DNA from: Pseudomonas kairouanensis
GTDB lineage: Bacteria; Pseudomonadota; Gammaproteobacteria; Pseudomonadales; Pseudomonadaceae
DNA length: 46,918 bases
Direction: 5' to 3'
Assembly: GCF_004682055.1 (NCBI RefSeq)
Contig: NZ_QUZU01000046.1
Span: forward strand, 1 to 46,918
Shown here piece after piece: positions 22,959 through 31,801 of the stretch. The notes beneath the pieces were generated by a model. The model searched no databases, was not told the DNA's origin, and saw nothing but the letters and a program-made list of their open reading frames with translations. The translations under genes were made by a program, and so were the position numbers. Positions within the stretch are counted from its first letter, which is position 1. Each line of letters starts with the position of its first letter.

Positions 22959-23645
22959 ATGGGTCAGAAAGTACATCCCATTGGCATTCGCCTGGGAATC
23001 GTCAAGGAGCACACCTCCGTCTGGTACGCAGACGGTCGGACTTATGCGGACTACTTGTTCGCTGATCTGAAGGTGCGTGAGTATCTCCAAGACAAACTAA
23101 AAAGCGCGTCCGTAAGCCGTATCGATATCCATCGTCCGGCCCAAACTGCACGTATCACCATCCACACCGCTCGTCCAGGTATCGTTATCGGGAAGAAAGG
23201 TGAAGATGTTGAGAAACTGCGTCAGGACCTGACCAAGCAAATGGGTGTGCCTGTGCACATCAATATCGAAGAGATCCGCAAGCCGGAGCTCGACGGTATG
23301 CTGGTTGCGCAGAGCGTAGCTCAGCAGCTGGAGCGTCGCGTAATGTTCCGTCGCGCTATGAAGCGCGCCGTACAGAACGCCATGCGCATTGGTGCCAAAG
23401 GCATCAAAATCCAAGTGAGCGGTCGTCTCGGCGGTGCTGAAATCGCACGTACTGAATGGTATCGCGAAGGTCGTGTGCCACTGCACACCCTGCGTGCCGA
23501 CATCGACTATGCCAACTACGAAGCTCACACCACTTACGGTGTGATCGGTGTAAAGGTTTGGATCTTCAAAGGCGAAGTAATTGGTGGTCGCCAAGAAGAA
23601 CTGAAACCACAAGCACCAGCGCCTCGTAAAAAAGCTGCTAAGTAA
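22959..23645 (+). CDS. rpsC: 30S ribosomal protein S3
   Basis: S3 (228 aa) lies at the mRNA entry channel and contributes to helicase activity. [19 protein letters not shown] and the KH-domain motif [15 protein letters not shown] are present. ATG 22959 gives the conserved N-terminus; a farther upstream in-frame start would fall inside rplV. Confidence 0.96.
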
Positions 23646-23657
23646 GGGGTACGCCAA

Positions 23658-24071
23658 ATGTTGCAACCTAAGCGTACGAAGTTCCGCAAGCAGATGACAG
23701 GCCACAACCGTGGTCTGGCTCAGCGCGGTAGCAAAGTCAGCTTCGGCGAGTTCGCGCTGAAGTCTGTAGCTCGTGGTCGTCTCACCGCTCGTCAGATCGA
23801 GTCAGCGCGTCGTGCTCTGACCCGTCACGTAAAACGTGGCGGCAAGATCTGGATCCGTGTATTCCCGGACAAGCCGATCTCCAAGAAGCCTCTCGAAGTG
23901 CGGATGGGTAAAGGTAAGGGTAACGTGGAATACTGGGTAGCCCAGATTCAGCCAGGCAAAGTCCTGTATGAAATCGAGGGTGTTTCTGAAGAGCTGGCGC
24001 GTGAGGCTTTCGCCCTGGCTGCTGCAAAGCTGCCGCTCGCCACCTCCTTTGTTAAACGGACGGTGATGTGA
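23658..24071 (+). CDS. rplP: 50S ribosomal protein L16
   Basis: L16 (137 aa) contacts A-site tRNA near the peptidyl transferase centre. [20 protein letters not shown] at the start and the [17 protein letters not shown] segment are conserved. Its stop overlaps the rpmC start (ATGTGATG). Confidence 0.97.
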
Positions 24072-24262
24072 TGAAAGCGAATGAACTTCGTGAAAAATCC
24101 GCACAGCAGCTGAACGAGCAACTGCTCGGCTTGCTGCGCGACCAGTTCAATCTGCGTATGCAGAAAGCAACTGGCCAGTTGGGGCAGTCTCATCTGCTCT
24201 CGCAAGTTAAGCGTGACATCGCTCGCGTGAAGACTGTGCTCAACCAGCAGGCAGGTAAGTGA
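24071..24262 (+). CDS. rpmC: 50S ribosomal protein L29
   Basis: L29 (63 aa) is a helical hairpin near the exit tunnel. [19 protein letters not shown] is the family N-terminus. ATG 24071 is preferred over a GTG three bases earlier. rpsQ begins two bases after its stop. Confidence 0.95.
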
Positions 24263-24264
24263 TC

Positions 24265-24531
24265 ATGGCTGAAGCCGAAAAGACTGTCCGTACGCTGACT
24301 GGCCGTGTTGTCAGCGACAAGATGGACAAAACCATCACCGTTTTGATCGAGCGTCGCGTTAAGCACCCGATCTACGGTAAATATGTTAAGCGTTCGACTA
24401 AGCTGCACGCGCACGACGAAACCAATCAGTGCCACATCGGCGACAAAGTCACTATTCGTGAAACTCGTCCGCTGGCCAAGACCAAGTCTTGGGCACTGGT
24501 TGATGTTCTCGAACGCGCTGTGGAAGTCTAA
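24265..24531 (+). CDS. rpsQ: 30S ribosomal protein S17
   Basis: S17 (88 aa) is an OB-fold assembly protein of the 16S 5' domain. RTLTGRVVSDKMDKTITVLI and the VRETRPLAKTKSW-like stretch (IRETRPLAKTKSW) are conserved. I start at ATG 24265 rather than a GTG six bases upstream. It ends the S10 operon by gene content, with rplN 23 bases on. Confidence 0.95.
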   Translation: MAEAEKTVRTLTGRVVSDKMDKTITVLIERRVKHPIYGKYVKRSTKLHAHDETNQCHIGDKVTIRETRPLAKTKSWALVDVLERAVEV

Positions 24532-24554
24532 GGACTAGGGGTCGGAGAAATTAT

Positions 24555-24923
24555 ATGATTCAGACTCAATCCATGCTCGATGTGGCCGATAACAGCGGCG
24601 CTCGCCGTGTTATGTGCATCAAGGTGCTGGGTGGCTCCCATCGTCGTTACGCTGGTATCGGTGACATCATCAAAGTTACCGTGAAGGAAGCAATTCCTCG
24701 CGGTAAAGTGAAAAAAGGCCAAGTGATGACTGCTGTTGTAGTCCGCACTCGTCACGGCGTACGTCGTGCTGATGGCTCCATTATCCGCTTTGATGGCAAC
24801 GCTGCTGTTCTTCTGAACAACAAGCAAGAGCCGATCGGCACCCGTATCTTTGGGCCAGTGACCCGTGAACTTCGTACTGAGAAGTTCATGAAGATCGTCT
24901 CGCTCGCCCCAGAAGTGCTGTAA
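24555..24923 (+). CDS. rplN: 50S ribosomal protein L14
   Basis: L14 (122 aa) forms intersubunit bridges. MIQTQSMLDVADNSGARRVM is the family N-terminus, and IFGPVTRELR is near the C-terminus. In E. coli this is the first gene of spc; only a 23-base gap separates it from rpsQ here, and I see no separate promoter. Confidence 0.97.
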   Translation: MIQTQSMLDVADNSGARRVMCIKVLGGSHRRYAGIGDIIKVTVKEAIPRGKVKKGQVMTAVVVRTRHGVRRADGSIIRFDGNAAVLLNNKQEPIGTRIFGPVTRELRTEKFMKIVSLAPEVL

Positions 24924-24934
24924 GGAGATCCGAC

Positions 24935-25249
24935 ATGCAAAAGATTCGTCGTGACGACGAGATCATCGTGATCGCCGGCAAAGACAAAGGTAAGCGCGGT
25001 AAGGTGCTTAAGGTTCTCGCTAATAACCGTCTGGTTATCGGTGGTCTGAACCTGGTTAAGCGTCATACCAAGCCTAACCCGATGTCGGGCGTGCAGGGCG
25101 GTATCGTCGAGAAAGAAGCTCCGCTGGACGCTTCTAACGTCGCCATCTTCAACGGCGAAACCAACAAGGCTGACCGCGTTGGTTTCAAAGTAGAAGACGG
25201 TAAGAAAATTCGTGTCTTCAAGTCGACCCAAAAAGCGGTTGATGCTTGA
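24935..25249 (+). CDS. rplX: 50S ribosomal protein L24
   Basis: L24 (104 aa) starts 50S assembly. The KOW motif DEIIVIAGKDKGKRGKVLKV is at the N-terminus and NLVKRHTKPNP follows. AAGGAG precedes the start. Confidence 0.97.
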   Translation: MQKIRRDDEIIVIAGKDKGKRGKVLKVLANNRLVIGGLNLVKRHTKPNPMSGVQGGIVEKEAPLDASNVAIFNGETNKADRVGFKVEDGKKIRVFKSTQKAVDA

Positions 25250-25271
25250 ACACTGCTAGGTAGATTAGACC

Positions 25272-25811
25272 ATGGCACGACTACAAGAGATTTACCGGAA
25301 GGAAATCGCCCCTAAGCTTAAGGAAGAACTTAAGCTTGGGAACGTGATGGAAGTTCCGCGCGTTACCAAAATCACCCTGAACATGGGTTTGGGCGAAGCG
25401 ATCGGCGACAAAAAAGTCATCGAGCACGCTGTTGCTGACCTGGAAAAGATCACCGGCCAGAAAGTCGTTGTGACCTACGCTCGCAAATCCATCGCTGGCT
25501 TTAAAGTCCGTGAAGGTTGGCCGATCGGCGTCAAAGTGACCCTGCGCCGTGAGCGTATGTATGAATTCCTGGATCGTCTGCTGTCGATCTCCCTGCCTCG
25601 GGTTCGCGACTTCCGCGGCCTGAATGCCAAGTCCTTCGATGGTCGTGGTAACTACAGCATGGGCGTGAAAGAGCAGATCATCTTCCCGGAAATCGACTAC
25701 GACAAGATCGATGCTCTCCGCGGTCTGGACATCACCCTGACCACCACTGCCAAGAACGATGATGAAGGTCGCGCCCTGTTGCGTGCTTTCAAATTCCCGT
25801 TCCGCAACTGA
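25272..25811 (+). CDS. rplE: 50S ribosomal protein L5
   Basis: L5 (179 aa) binds 5S rRNA and contacts P-site tRNA. Typical segments are VPRVTKITLNMGLGEA, ARKSIAGFKVREGWPIG and the C-terminal KNDDEGRALLRAFKFPF. Confidence 0.97.
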   Translation: MARLQEIYRKEIAPKLKEELKLGNVMEVPRVTKITLNMGLGEAIGDKKVIEHAVADLEKITGQKVVVTYARKSIAGFKVREGWPIGVKVTLRRERMYEFLDRLLSISLPRVRDFRGLNAKSFDGRGNYSMGVKEQIIFPEIDYDKIDALRGLDITLTTTAKNDDEGRALLRAFKFPFRN

Positions 25812-25824
25812 TTGGAGTAGGACC

Positions 25825-26130
25825 ATGGCCAAGATGAGCATGAAAAACCGCGAGCTGAAACGTCAGCTCACGGTTGCCAAGTACGCCAAGAAGCGTGCAG
25901 CACTGAAAGCAATCATCGTTGATCTGAACGCAAGTCCAGAAGCGCGTTGGGAAGCAACAGTTGCTCTGCAGAAGCAGCCACGTGACGCAAGCGCTTCGCG
26001 CATGCGTAACCGCTGCCGCCTGACCGGTCGTCCACACGGCGTTTACCGCAAGTTCGGCCTCGGCCGTAACAAACTGCGTGAAGCGGCAATGCGTGGTGAC
26101 GTACCAGGTCTGGTTAAAGCCAGCTGGTAA
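25825..26130 (+). CDS. rpsN: 30S ribosomal protein S14
   Basis: S14 (101 aa) is the long, zinc-free form: RNRCRLTGRPHGVYRKFGL lacks the paired CxxC motifs. I start at ATG 25825 behind GGAGTAGG; an earlier in-frame start would lie in rplE. A 206-base gap with a hairpin and a possible promoter separates it from rpsH. Confidence 0.95.
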   Translation: MAKMSMKNRELKRQLTVAKYAKKRAALKAIIVDLNASPEARWEATVALQKQPRDASASRMRNRCRLTGRPHGVYRKFGLGRNKLREAAMRGDVPGLVKASW

Positions 26131-26193
26131 GTACTTTCAACGTCCTGGTGGTTGGTTTCGCAAGATAACGACCGCCGGTGACCTTGAATCTGG

Positions 26194-26218
26194 AACAAGC
26201 CCCTTTTGGGGCTTGTTT
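26194..26218 (+). terminator. Hairpin between rpsN and rpsH, possible terminator/attenuator
   Basis: A perfect 10-bp stem AACAAGCCCC/GGGGCTTGTT with a TTTT loop is followed by a short, broken T tract (TCATTT). It is in the middle of what is otherwise one ribosomal operon. Confidence 0.6.
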
Positions 26219-26241
26219 CATTTCCGGAGTGTGTCTAAAAT
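26213..26241 (+). promoter_or_regulatory. Possible promoter ahead of rpsH
   Basis: TTGTTT (26213-26218) and TAAAAT (26236-26241) are 17 bases apart. The -35 overlaps the 3' arm of the hairpin at 26194-26218. A start near 26248 would re-initiate transcription of the second half of the spc genes. Confidence 0.45.
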
Positions 26242-26336
26242 ACGCGGCTCGCCTGAGCCCGTGTTTTTTACCCGGAGATTCTCGGCGACATATGTAGCCG
26301 CAAGGCTAATTTTTTTGTATTAGGAGCGTCTAGCCC

Positions 26337-26729
26337 ATGAGTATGCAGGACCCGTTAGCGGACATGCTAACTCGTATCCGTAATGCCCAGATGGCTGAAA
26401 AGTCCGTCGTAAGCATGCCATCTTCCAAGTTGAAGGTAGCTGTTGCCAAAGTCCTGAAAGACGAAGGCTACATTGCGGGTTATCAGATCAGCAGCGATGT
26501 TAAAGCACTGCTGTCCATCGAGCTGAAGTACTTCGAAGGCCGTTCGGTCATCGAGGAAGTGAAGCGCGTTAGCCGTCCAGGCCTGCGTCAGTACAAGTCC
26601 GCTGAAGATCTGCCGAAAGTTCGTGGCGGTCTGGGCGTGTCTATCGTCTCCACCAACAAAGGTGTGATGACGGATCGTGCTGCGCGCGCTGCCGGTGTCG
26701 GCGGCGAAGTTCTTTGCACTGTGTTCTAA
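26337..26729 (+). CDS. rpsH: 30S ribosomal protein S8
   Basis: S8 (130 aa) binds the 16S central domain and in E. coli is the translational repressor of the spc operon. MQDPLADMLTRIRNAQ and the C-terminal GVMTDRAARAAGVGGEVLC segment are hallmarks. ATG 26337 is followed two codons later by another ATG. Confidence 0.96.
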   Translation: MSMQDPLADMLTRIRNAQMAEKSVVSMPSSKLKVAVAKVLKDEGYIAGYQISSDVKALLSIELKYFEGRSVIEEVKRVSRPGLRQYKSAEDLPKVRGGLGVSIVSTNKGVMTDRAARAAGVGGEVLCTVF

Positions 26730-26741
26730 GGGGGGATAAGC

Positions 26742-27275
26742 ATGTCTCGCGTCGCTAAGAACCCCGTTAAGCTGCCAGCCGGTGTCGAAGTCAAATTCGC
26801 AGGCCAACAGCTTTCGGTGAAGGGTGCCAAGGGTACTCTTGAACTGAACATCCATTCGTCCGTTGAGATCGTTGAAGAAGCTGGTGAGCTGCGTTTCGCT
26901 GCTCGCAATGGCGATCAACAAACTCGCGCAATGGCCGGTACCACGCGTGCGTTGGTAAACAACATGGTCCAAGGCGTAAGCCAAGGCTTCGAGCGTAAGC
27001 TCCAGCTGGTCGGTGTTGGTTACAAAGCGCAAGCAAAAGGCACGGTTTTGAACCTGGCCCTTGGCTTCTCGCACCCAGTGGATTACGAACTGCCGGAAGG
27101 CATCACCGCTGAGACCCCTAGCCAAACCGATATCCTGATCAAGGGCATCGATAAGCAGCTGGTAGGTCAAGTGGCCGCTGAGATCCGCGACTTCCGTCCA
27201 CCAGAGCCGTACAAAGGCAAAGGTGTGCGCTACGCGGACGAAGTCGTCCGTCGTAAAGAAGCCAAGAAGAAGTAG
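26742..27275 (+). CDS. rplF: 50S ribosomal protein L6
   Basis: L6 (177 aa) sits near the sarcin-ricin loop and factor-binding site. SRVAKNPVKLPAGVEV is the N-terminus; the C-terminus has IRDFRPPEPYKGKGVRY followed by a Lys-rich tail. Confidence 0.97.
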   Translation: MSRVAKNPVKLPAGVEVKFAGQQLSVKGAKGTLELNIHSSVEIVEEAGELRFAARNGDQQTRAMAGTTRALVNNMVQGVSQGFERKLQLVGVGYKAQAKGTVLNLALGFSHPVDYELPEGITAETPSQTDILIKGIDKQLVGQVAAEIRDFRPPEPYKGKGVRYADEVVRRKEAKKK

Positions 27276-27285
27276 GGCATAGCAA

Positions 27286-27636
27286 ATGACCGACAAAAAA
27301 GTTACTCGACTGCGTCGCGCTCGCAAAGCACGCCTGAAAATGCACGAACTCGAAGTCGTGCGTCTCTGCGTGTTCCGCTCGTCGCAGCACATCTACGCCC
27401 AGGTCATCTCGGCCGACGGCAACAAAGTCCTGGCAAGCGCCTCGACTTTGGATAAAGAACTGCGTGATGGTGCCACTGGCAACATCGACGCGGCCACTAA
27501 GGTTGGCCAGCTGGTCGCTACGCGTGCTAAGGCCGCTGGCGTCTCGCAAGTGGCTTTCGACCGCTCTGGCTTCAAGTACCACGGTCGCGTGAAAGCGCTG
27601 GCTGATGCTGCTCGTGAAGCTGGGCTGGAGTTCTAA
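27286..27636 (+). CDS. rplR: 50S ribosomal protein L18
   Basis: L18 (116 aa) binds 5S rRNA with L5 and L25. The basic N-terminus KKVTRLRRARKARLKMHE and the C-terminal FDRSGFKYHGRVKALADAAR are typical. Confidence 0.96.
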   Translation: MTDKKVTRLRRARKARLKMHELEVVRLCVFRSSQHIYAQVISADGNKVLASASTLDKELRDGATGNIDAATKVGQLVATRAKAAGVSQVAFDRSGFKYHGRVKALADAAREAGLEF

Positions 27637-27639
27637 GTT

Positions 27640-28140
27640 ATGTCAAATAACGACCAAAAGCGCGACGAAGGCTACATTGAGAAGCTGGTTCAAGTTAACC
27701 GCGTAGCCAAAACCGTTAAAGGCGGCCGTATCTTCACTTTCACCGCGTTGACCGTGGTTGGTGATGGTAAGGGCCGTGTTGGCTTCGGCCGTGGCAAGTC
27801 GCGTGAAGTGCCTGCTGCGATCCAGAAGGCAATGGAAGCTGCTCGTCGCAACATGATCCAAGTTGATCTGAACGGCACCACTCTGCAGTACGCAATGAAG
27901 TCCGCCCATGGCGCTTCGAAGGTGTACATGCAGCCTGCTTCTGAAGGTACCGGTATCATCGCTGGCGGCGCTATGCGTGCTGTCCTCGAAGTTGCTGGCG
28001 TTCAGAACGTTCTGGCCAAGTGCTACGGCTCGACTAACCCGGTAAACGTGGTTCACGCCACTTTCAAAGGTTTGAAAGCTATGCAATCTCCTGAGTCCAT
28101 CGCTGCTAAGCGTGGTCTGACTGTCAAGGAGATCTTCTGA
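27640..28140 (+). CDS. rpsE: 30S ribosomal protein S5
   Basis: S5 (166 aa) acts in fidelity and mRNA entry. The double-stranded-RNA-binding-like segment with [20 protein letters not shown] and the [17 protein letters not shown] loop are conserved. rplR ends only 3 bases upstream. Confidence 0.96.
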
Positions 28141-28142
28141 TC

Positions 28143-28319
28143 ATGGCTACCGTTAAAGTAACGCTGATCAAAAGCATGACCGGCCGCATCCCTAACCACA
28201 AACTGTGCGTTAAAGGTTTGGGTCTGCGTCGCATCGGTCACACTGTAGAAGTCCAGGATACTCCCGAGAATCGCGGGATGATCAACAAGGCTTACTACAT
28301 GCTGCGTGTAGAGGGTTAA
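28143..28319 (+). CDS. rpmD: 50S ribosomal protein L30
   Basis: A 58-aa product beginning [20 protein letters not shown], with [20 protein letters not shown] and ending LRVEG, is the short bacterial L30. It starts two bases after the rpsE stop and ends three bases before rplO, so it is fully embedded in the operon. Confidence 0.96.
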
Positions 28320-28322
28320 TCG

Positions 28323-28760
28323 ATGAAACTCAATGATCTGAGTCCAGCGCCGGGTTCCCGTCGCGAAAAGCATCGTCCGGGCCGTGGTATCGGTAGCGGT
28401 TTGGGTAAGACTGGTGGCCGTGGCCACAAAGGTCAAACCTCCCGCTCCGGTGGCACCATTGCTCCAGGCTTTGAAGGCGGTCAACAGCCGCTGCATCGTC
28501 GCCTGCCTAAGTTCGGTTTCGTTTCCCTGAAGGCCATGGATCGCGCAGAAGTGCGTCTGTCCGAGCTGGCTAAAGTGGAAGGCGATATCGTTACTGTGCA
28601 GACCCTGAAAGATGCCAACGTGATCAACGTCAACGTACAGCGTGTGAAAATCATGCTGTCCGGTGAAGTGACTCGCGCTGTCACTATCGGCAAGGGAATC
28701 GGCGCCACCAAAGGTGCGCGTTCGGCTATCGAAGCAGCTGGCGGCAAGTTCGAGGAATAA
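28323..28760 (+). CDS. rplO: 50S ribosomal protein L15
   Basis: L15 (145 aa) is a late assembly protein with a basic, Gly-rich N-terminal extension (RGIGSGLGKTGGRGHKGQ) and a globular C-terminal domain. Its stop is immediately followed by the secY start. Confidence 0.96.
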   Translation: MKLNDLSPAPGSRREKHRPGRGIGSGLGKTGGRGHKGQTSRSGGTIAPGFEGGQQPLHRRLPKFGFVSLKAMDRAEVRLSELAKVEGDIVTVQTLKDANVINVNVQRVKIMLSGEVTRAVTIGKGIGATKGARSAIEAAGGKFEE

Positions 28761-30089
28761 ATGGCTAAGCAAGGTGCTCTCTCAGCGCTCGGCAAAGGCG
28801 GTATGTCTGAACTTTGGGCTCGTCTGCGTTTTCTGTTCCTGGCGATTATCGTCTACCGAATAGGCGCACACATCCCGGTTCCAGGTATCAACCCGGACCG
28901 ACTCGCAGACCTGTTTCGACAGAATGAGGGGACCATTCTTAGCTTGTTCAACATGTTTTCCGGCGGCGCGCTGGAGCGGATGAGCATCTTTGCACTGGGG
29001 ATCATGCCGTACATTTCGGCATCGATCATCATGCAGTTGATGACCGCCGTCAGCCCGCAGTTGGAGCAGTTGAAGAAGGAAGGTGAAGCTGGCCGTCGCA
29101 AGATTAGCCAGTACACCCGCTACGGCACTGTCATCCTCGCCCTGGTTCAAGCTATCGGCATGTCCGTTGGCCTGGCAGGGCAGGGTGTTGCGTTCACTGG
29201 TGACTTTGGCTTCCATTTCGTCGCGGTATCCACGTTTGTGGCTGGTGCGATGTTCATGATGTGGCTGGGTGAGCAGATTACTGAGCGTGGTGTTGGTAAC
29301 GGTATCTCGATGTTGATTTTCGCAGGTATCGTCGCCGGTCTTCCGAGAGCAATCGGGCAGTCTTTCGAGTCTGCACGTCAGGGTGATATCAATATCTTTG
29401 CCCTGGTTGCCATCGGTTTGCTGGCAGTAGCGATTATCGGTTTTGTGGTGTTCATTGAGCGTGGCCAGCGTCGTATTGCTGTTCACTACGCCAAGCGTCA
29501 GCAGGGCCGTAAGGTCTTTGCTGCGCAGACCAGCCACTTGCCGCTGAAAGTGAATATGGCCGGTGTTATCCCGGCAATTTTCGCGAGCAGCATTTTGCTG
29601 TTTCCGGCTTCGTTGGGTACCTGGTTTGGTCAGTCTGAAAATATGGGCTGGCTGCAGGACCTCTCTCAGTCGATCGCTCCTGGTCAGCCGTTGAATATTC
29701 TGCTGTTTAGTGCAGGGATTATTTTCTTCTGCTTCTTCTATACGGCGTTGATGTTCAATCCGAAAGACGTAGCGGAAAACCTGAAGAAGTCCGGTGCCTT
29801 TATTCCGGGCATCCGTCCAGGTGAGCAGTCGGCACGCTACATTGATGGCGTTCTGACTCGTTTGACCCTGTTCGGTGCTCTATATATGACGGCCGTGTGC
29901 TTGCTGCCCCAGTTCCTGGTGGTTGCAGCAAACGTTCCGTTCTACCTTGGCGGGACCTCGTTGCTGATCGTGGTCGTGGTTGTGATGGACTTCATGTCCC
30001 AAGTACAATCGCACCTCGTTTCGCACCAGTACGAATCCCTGATGAAGAAAGCCAACCTGAAGGGCTACGGCAGCGGCATGTTGCGCTGA
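28761..30089 (+). CDS. secY: Preprotein translocase channel subunit SecY
   Basis: SecY (442 aa) is the pore of the Sec translocon in the inner membrane. About ten hydrophobic segments are visible, starting with [20 protein letters not shown]. The plug region contains [21 protein letters not shown], and the C-terminal cytosolic segment is [13 protein letters not shown]. Its place after rplO couples membrane export to ribosome synthesis. Confidence 0.97.
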
Positions 30090-30117
30090 GTACCCCATAA
30101 GGTTCGAGGAGTTGGTG

Positions 30118-30234
30118 ATGAAAGTTCGTGCATCGGTGAAAAAGCTGTGCCGTAACTGCAAGATTATTCGCCGCGAAGGTGTTGTTCGAGTAATTTGCAG
30201 CGCGGAACCGCGTCACAAACAGCGCCAAGGCTGA
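30118..30234 (+). CDS. rpmJ: 50S ribosomal protein L36
   Basis: A 38-aa product beginning [16 protein letters not shown] carries Cys11, Cys14, Cys27 and His33. This is the zinc-binding form of L36, which many bacteria replace with a Cys-less paralogue under zinc limitation. It ends the spc operon. Confidence 0.95.
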
Positions 30235-30250
30235 GTGTGATCCGCTTGAA

Positions 30251-30285
30251 GCCCGGCAGCTAGTGCGCTGCCGGGTTGATTATTT
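30251..30285 (+). terminator. Probable terminator after rpmJ
   Basis: A 9-bp stem CCCGGCAGC/GCTGCCGGG with a 6-nt loop is followed by a loose T-rich stretch (TTGATTATTTG). It lies between the spc and alpha gene groups, but the T-run is imperfect, so read-through is likely. Confidence 0.6.
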
Positions 30286-30363
30286 GTTATTACAGCGATA
30301 TTATCTCGCGCCCTATTTCTTGGCTTCCGGGGCGTAGGTAGCTGTCAATTGGAGTCCCACTGA

Positions 30364-30720
30364 ATGGCCCGTATTGCAGGCGTTAACATTCCAGATAACA
30401 AGCACACTGTTATCTCGCTGACCTACATCTATGGTGTTGGTCGCACTACTGCGCAGAAAATTTGCGCAGTTGCTGGGGTAAACCCAGCCGCTAAGATCAA
30501 GGATCTGAGCGACGAGCAGATTGAACAGCTGCGTGGCGAAGTGGCGAAGTTCACCACTGAAGGTGACCTGCGTCGCGAAATCAACATGAAAATCAAGCGT
30601 TTGATGGACCTCGGTTGCTATCGCGGTCTGCGTCATCGTCGTGGTCTTCCAGTACGCGGTCAGCGTACCAAGACTAACGCGCGTACCCGTAAAGGTCCGC
30701 GTAAGCCGATCCGCAAGTAA
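30364..30720 (+). CDS. rpsM: 30S ribosomal protein S13
   Basis: S13 (118 aa) contacts P-site tRNA and bridges to the 50S subunit. ARIAGVNIPDNKHTVISLTY and the C-terminal RGLPVRGQRTKTNARTRKG stretch are typical. In E. coli the leader before rpsM binds S4; the 129-base gap here could do so, unproven. Confidence 0.97.
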   Translation: MARIAGVNIPDNKHTVISLTYIYGVGRTTAQKICAVAGVNPAAKIKDLSDEQIEQLRGEVAKFTTEGDLRREINMKIKRLMDLGCYRGLRHRRGLPVRGQRTKTNARTRKGPRKPIRK

Positions 30721-30750
30721 TCGCCCCAGCGAATCGACAGGAAAATTATC

Positions 30751-31140
30751 ATGGCAAAACCTGCTGCTCGTCCTCGTAAAAAAGTTAAAAAGACAGTGGT
30801 TGATGGCATCGCCCACATCCATGCTTCTTTTAACAACACCATCGTGACCATCACCGACCGTCAAGGTAACGCGCTTTCTTGGGCTACCTCCGGTGGTTCG
30901 GGTTTCCGCGGTTCCCGCAAGTCCACCCCGTTTGCTGCTCAAGTAGCTGCTGAACGTGCTGGTCAAGCTGCGCTGGAATATGGCCTGAAAAACCTCGACG
31001 TTAACGTCAAAGGTCCAGGTCCAGGTCGTGAGTCTGCTGTCCGTGCTTTGAACGGCTGTGGCTATAAGATCGCCAGCATCACCGACGTGACGCCAATCCC
31101 GCACAACGGGTGCCGTCCGCCGAAGAAGCGCCGCGTGTAA
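30751..31140 (+). CDS. rpsK: 30S ribosomal protein S11
   Basis: S11 (129 aa) lies on the platform near the Shine-Dalgarno helix. The GIAHIHASFNNTIVTITD segment and the basic C-terminus TPIPHNGCRPPKKRRV are conserved. Confidence 0.97.
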   Translation: MAKPAARPRKKVKKTVVDGIAHIHASFNNTIVTITDRQGNALSWATSGGSGFRGSRKSTPFAAQVAAERAGQAALEYGLKNLDVNVKGPGPGRESAVRALNGCGYKIASITDVTPIPHNGCRPPKKRRV

Positions 31141-31158
31141 TCCAGGAGATTGTAAAGA

Positions 31159-31779
31159 ATGGCTCGTTACATTGGTCCAAAATGCAAACTCGCTCGTCGC
31201 GAAGGCACCGATCTCTTCCTGAAGAGCGGCGTGCGCGCGATCGAATCGAAGTGCAACATTGAAGCAGCACCTGGTATCCACGGCCAACGCCGCGGTCGCC
31301 AGTCCGATTACGGCACCCAACTGCGTGAAAAGCAGAAGGTCCGTCGTATCTACGGCGTTCTCGAGCGTCAGTTCAGCGGCTACTACAAAGAAGCTGCTGG
31401 CAAGAAAGGTGCAACCGGTGAAAACCTGCTGCAACTGCTCGAATGCCGTCTGGACAACGTTGTATACCGTATGGGCTTTGGTTCGACTCGTGCCGAATCC
31501 CGTCAGCTGGTATCGCACAAGTCGATCAGCGTTAACGGTCAGACCGTAAACGTTCCGTCCTACCAGGTTCGTGCTGGTGACGTGGTCGCAGTTCGCGAGA
31601 AAGCAAAAAACCAACTTCGCATTGTCCAAGCTCTCGATCTGTGTGCCCAACGTGGCCGCGTAGAATGGGTAGAAGTAGACACTGAGAAGAAGTCGGGCGT
31701 TTTCAAGAACGTTCCTGCTCGCAGTGATCTGTCCGCCGACATCAACGAAAGCCTGATTGTCGAGCTCTACTCCAAGTAA
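31159..31779 (+). CDS. rpsD: 30S ribosomal protein S4
   Basis: S4 (206 aa) starts 30S assembly and in E. coli represses the alpha operon. ARYIGPKCKLARREGTDLF is the N-terminus, and an S4 RNA-binding domain (about 95-155, with SRQLVSHKSISVNGQ) is present. Confidence 0.97.
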   Translation: MARYIGPKCKLARREGTDLFLKSGVRAIESKCNIEAAPGIHGQRRGRQSDYGTQLREKQKVRRIYGVLERQFSGYYKEAAGKKGATGENLLQLLECRLDNVVYRMGFGSTRAESRQLVSHKSISVNGQTVNVPSYQVRAGDVVAVREKAKNQLRIVQALDLCAQRGRVEWVEVDTEKKSGVFKNVPARSDLSADINESLIVELYSK

Positions 31780-31801
31780 GGGCTAGAAAATAGGTGCATC
31801 C

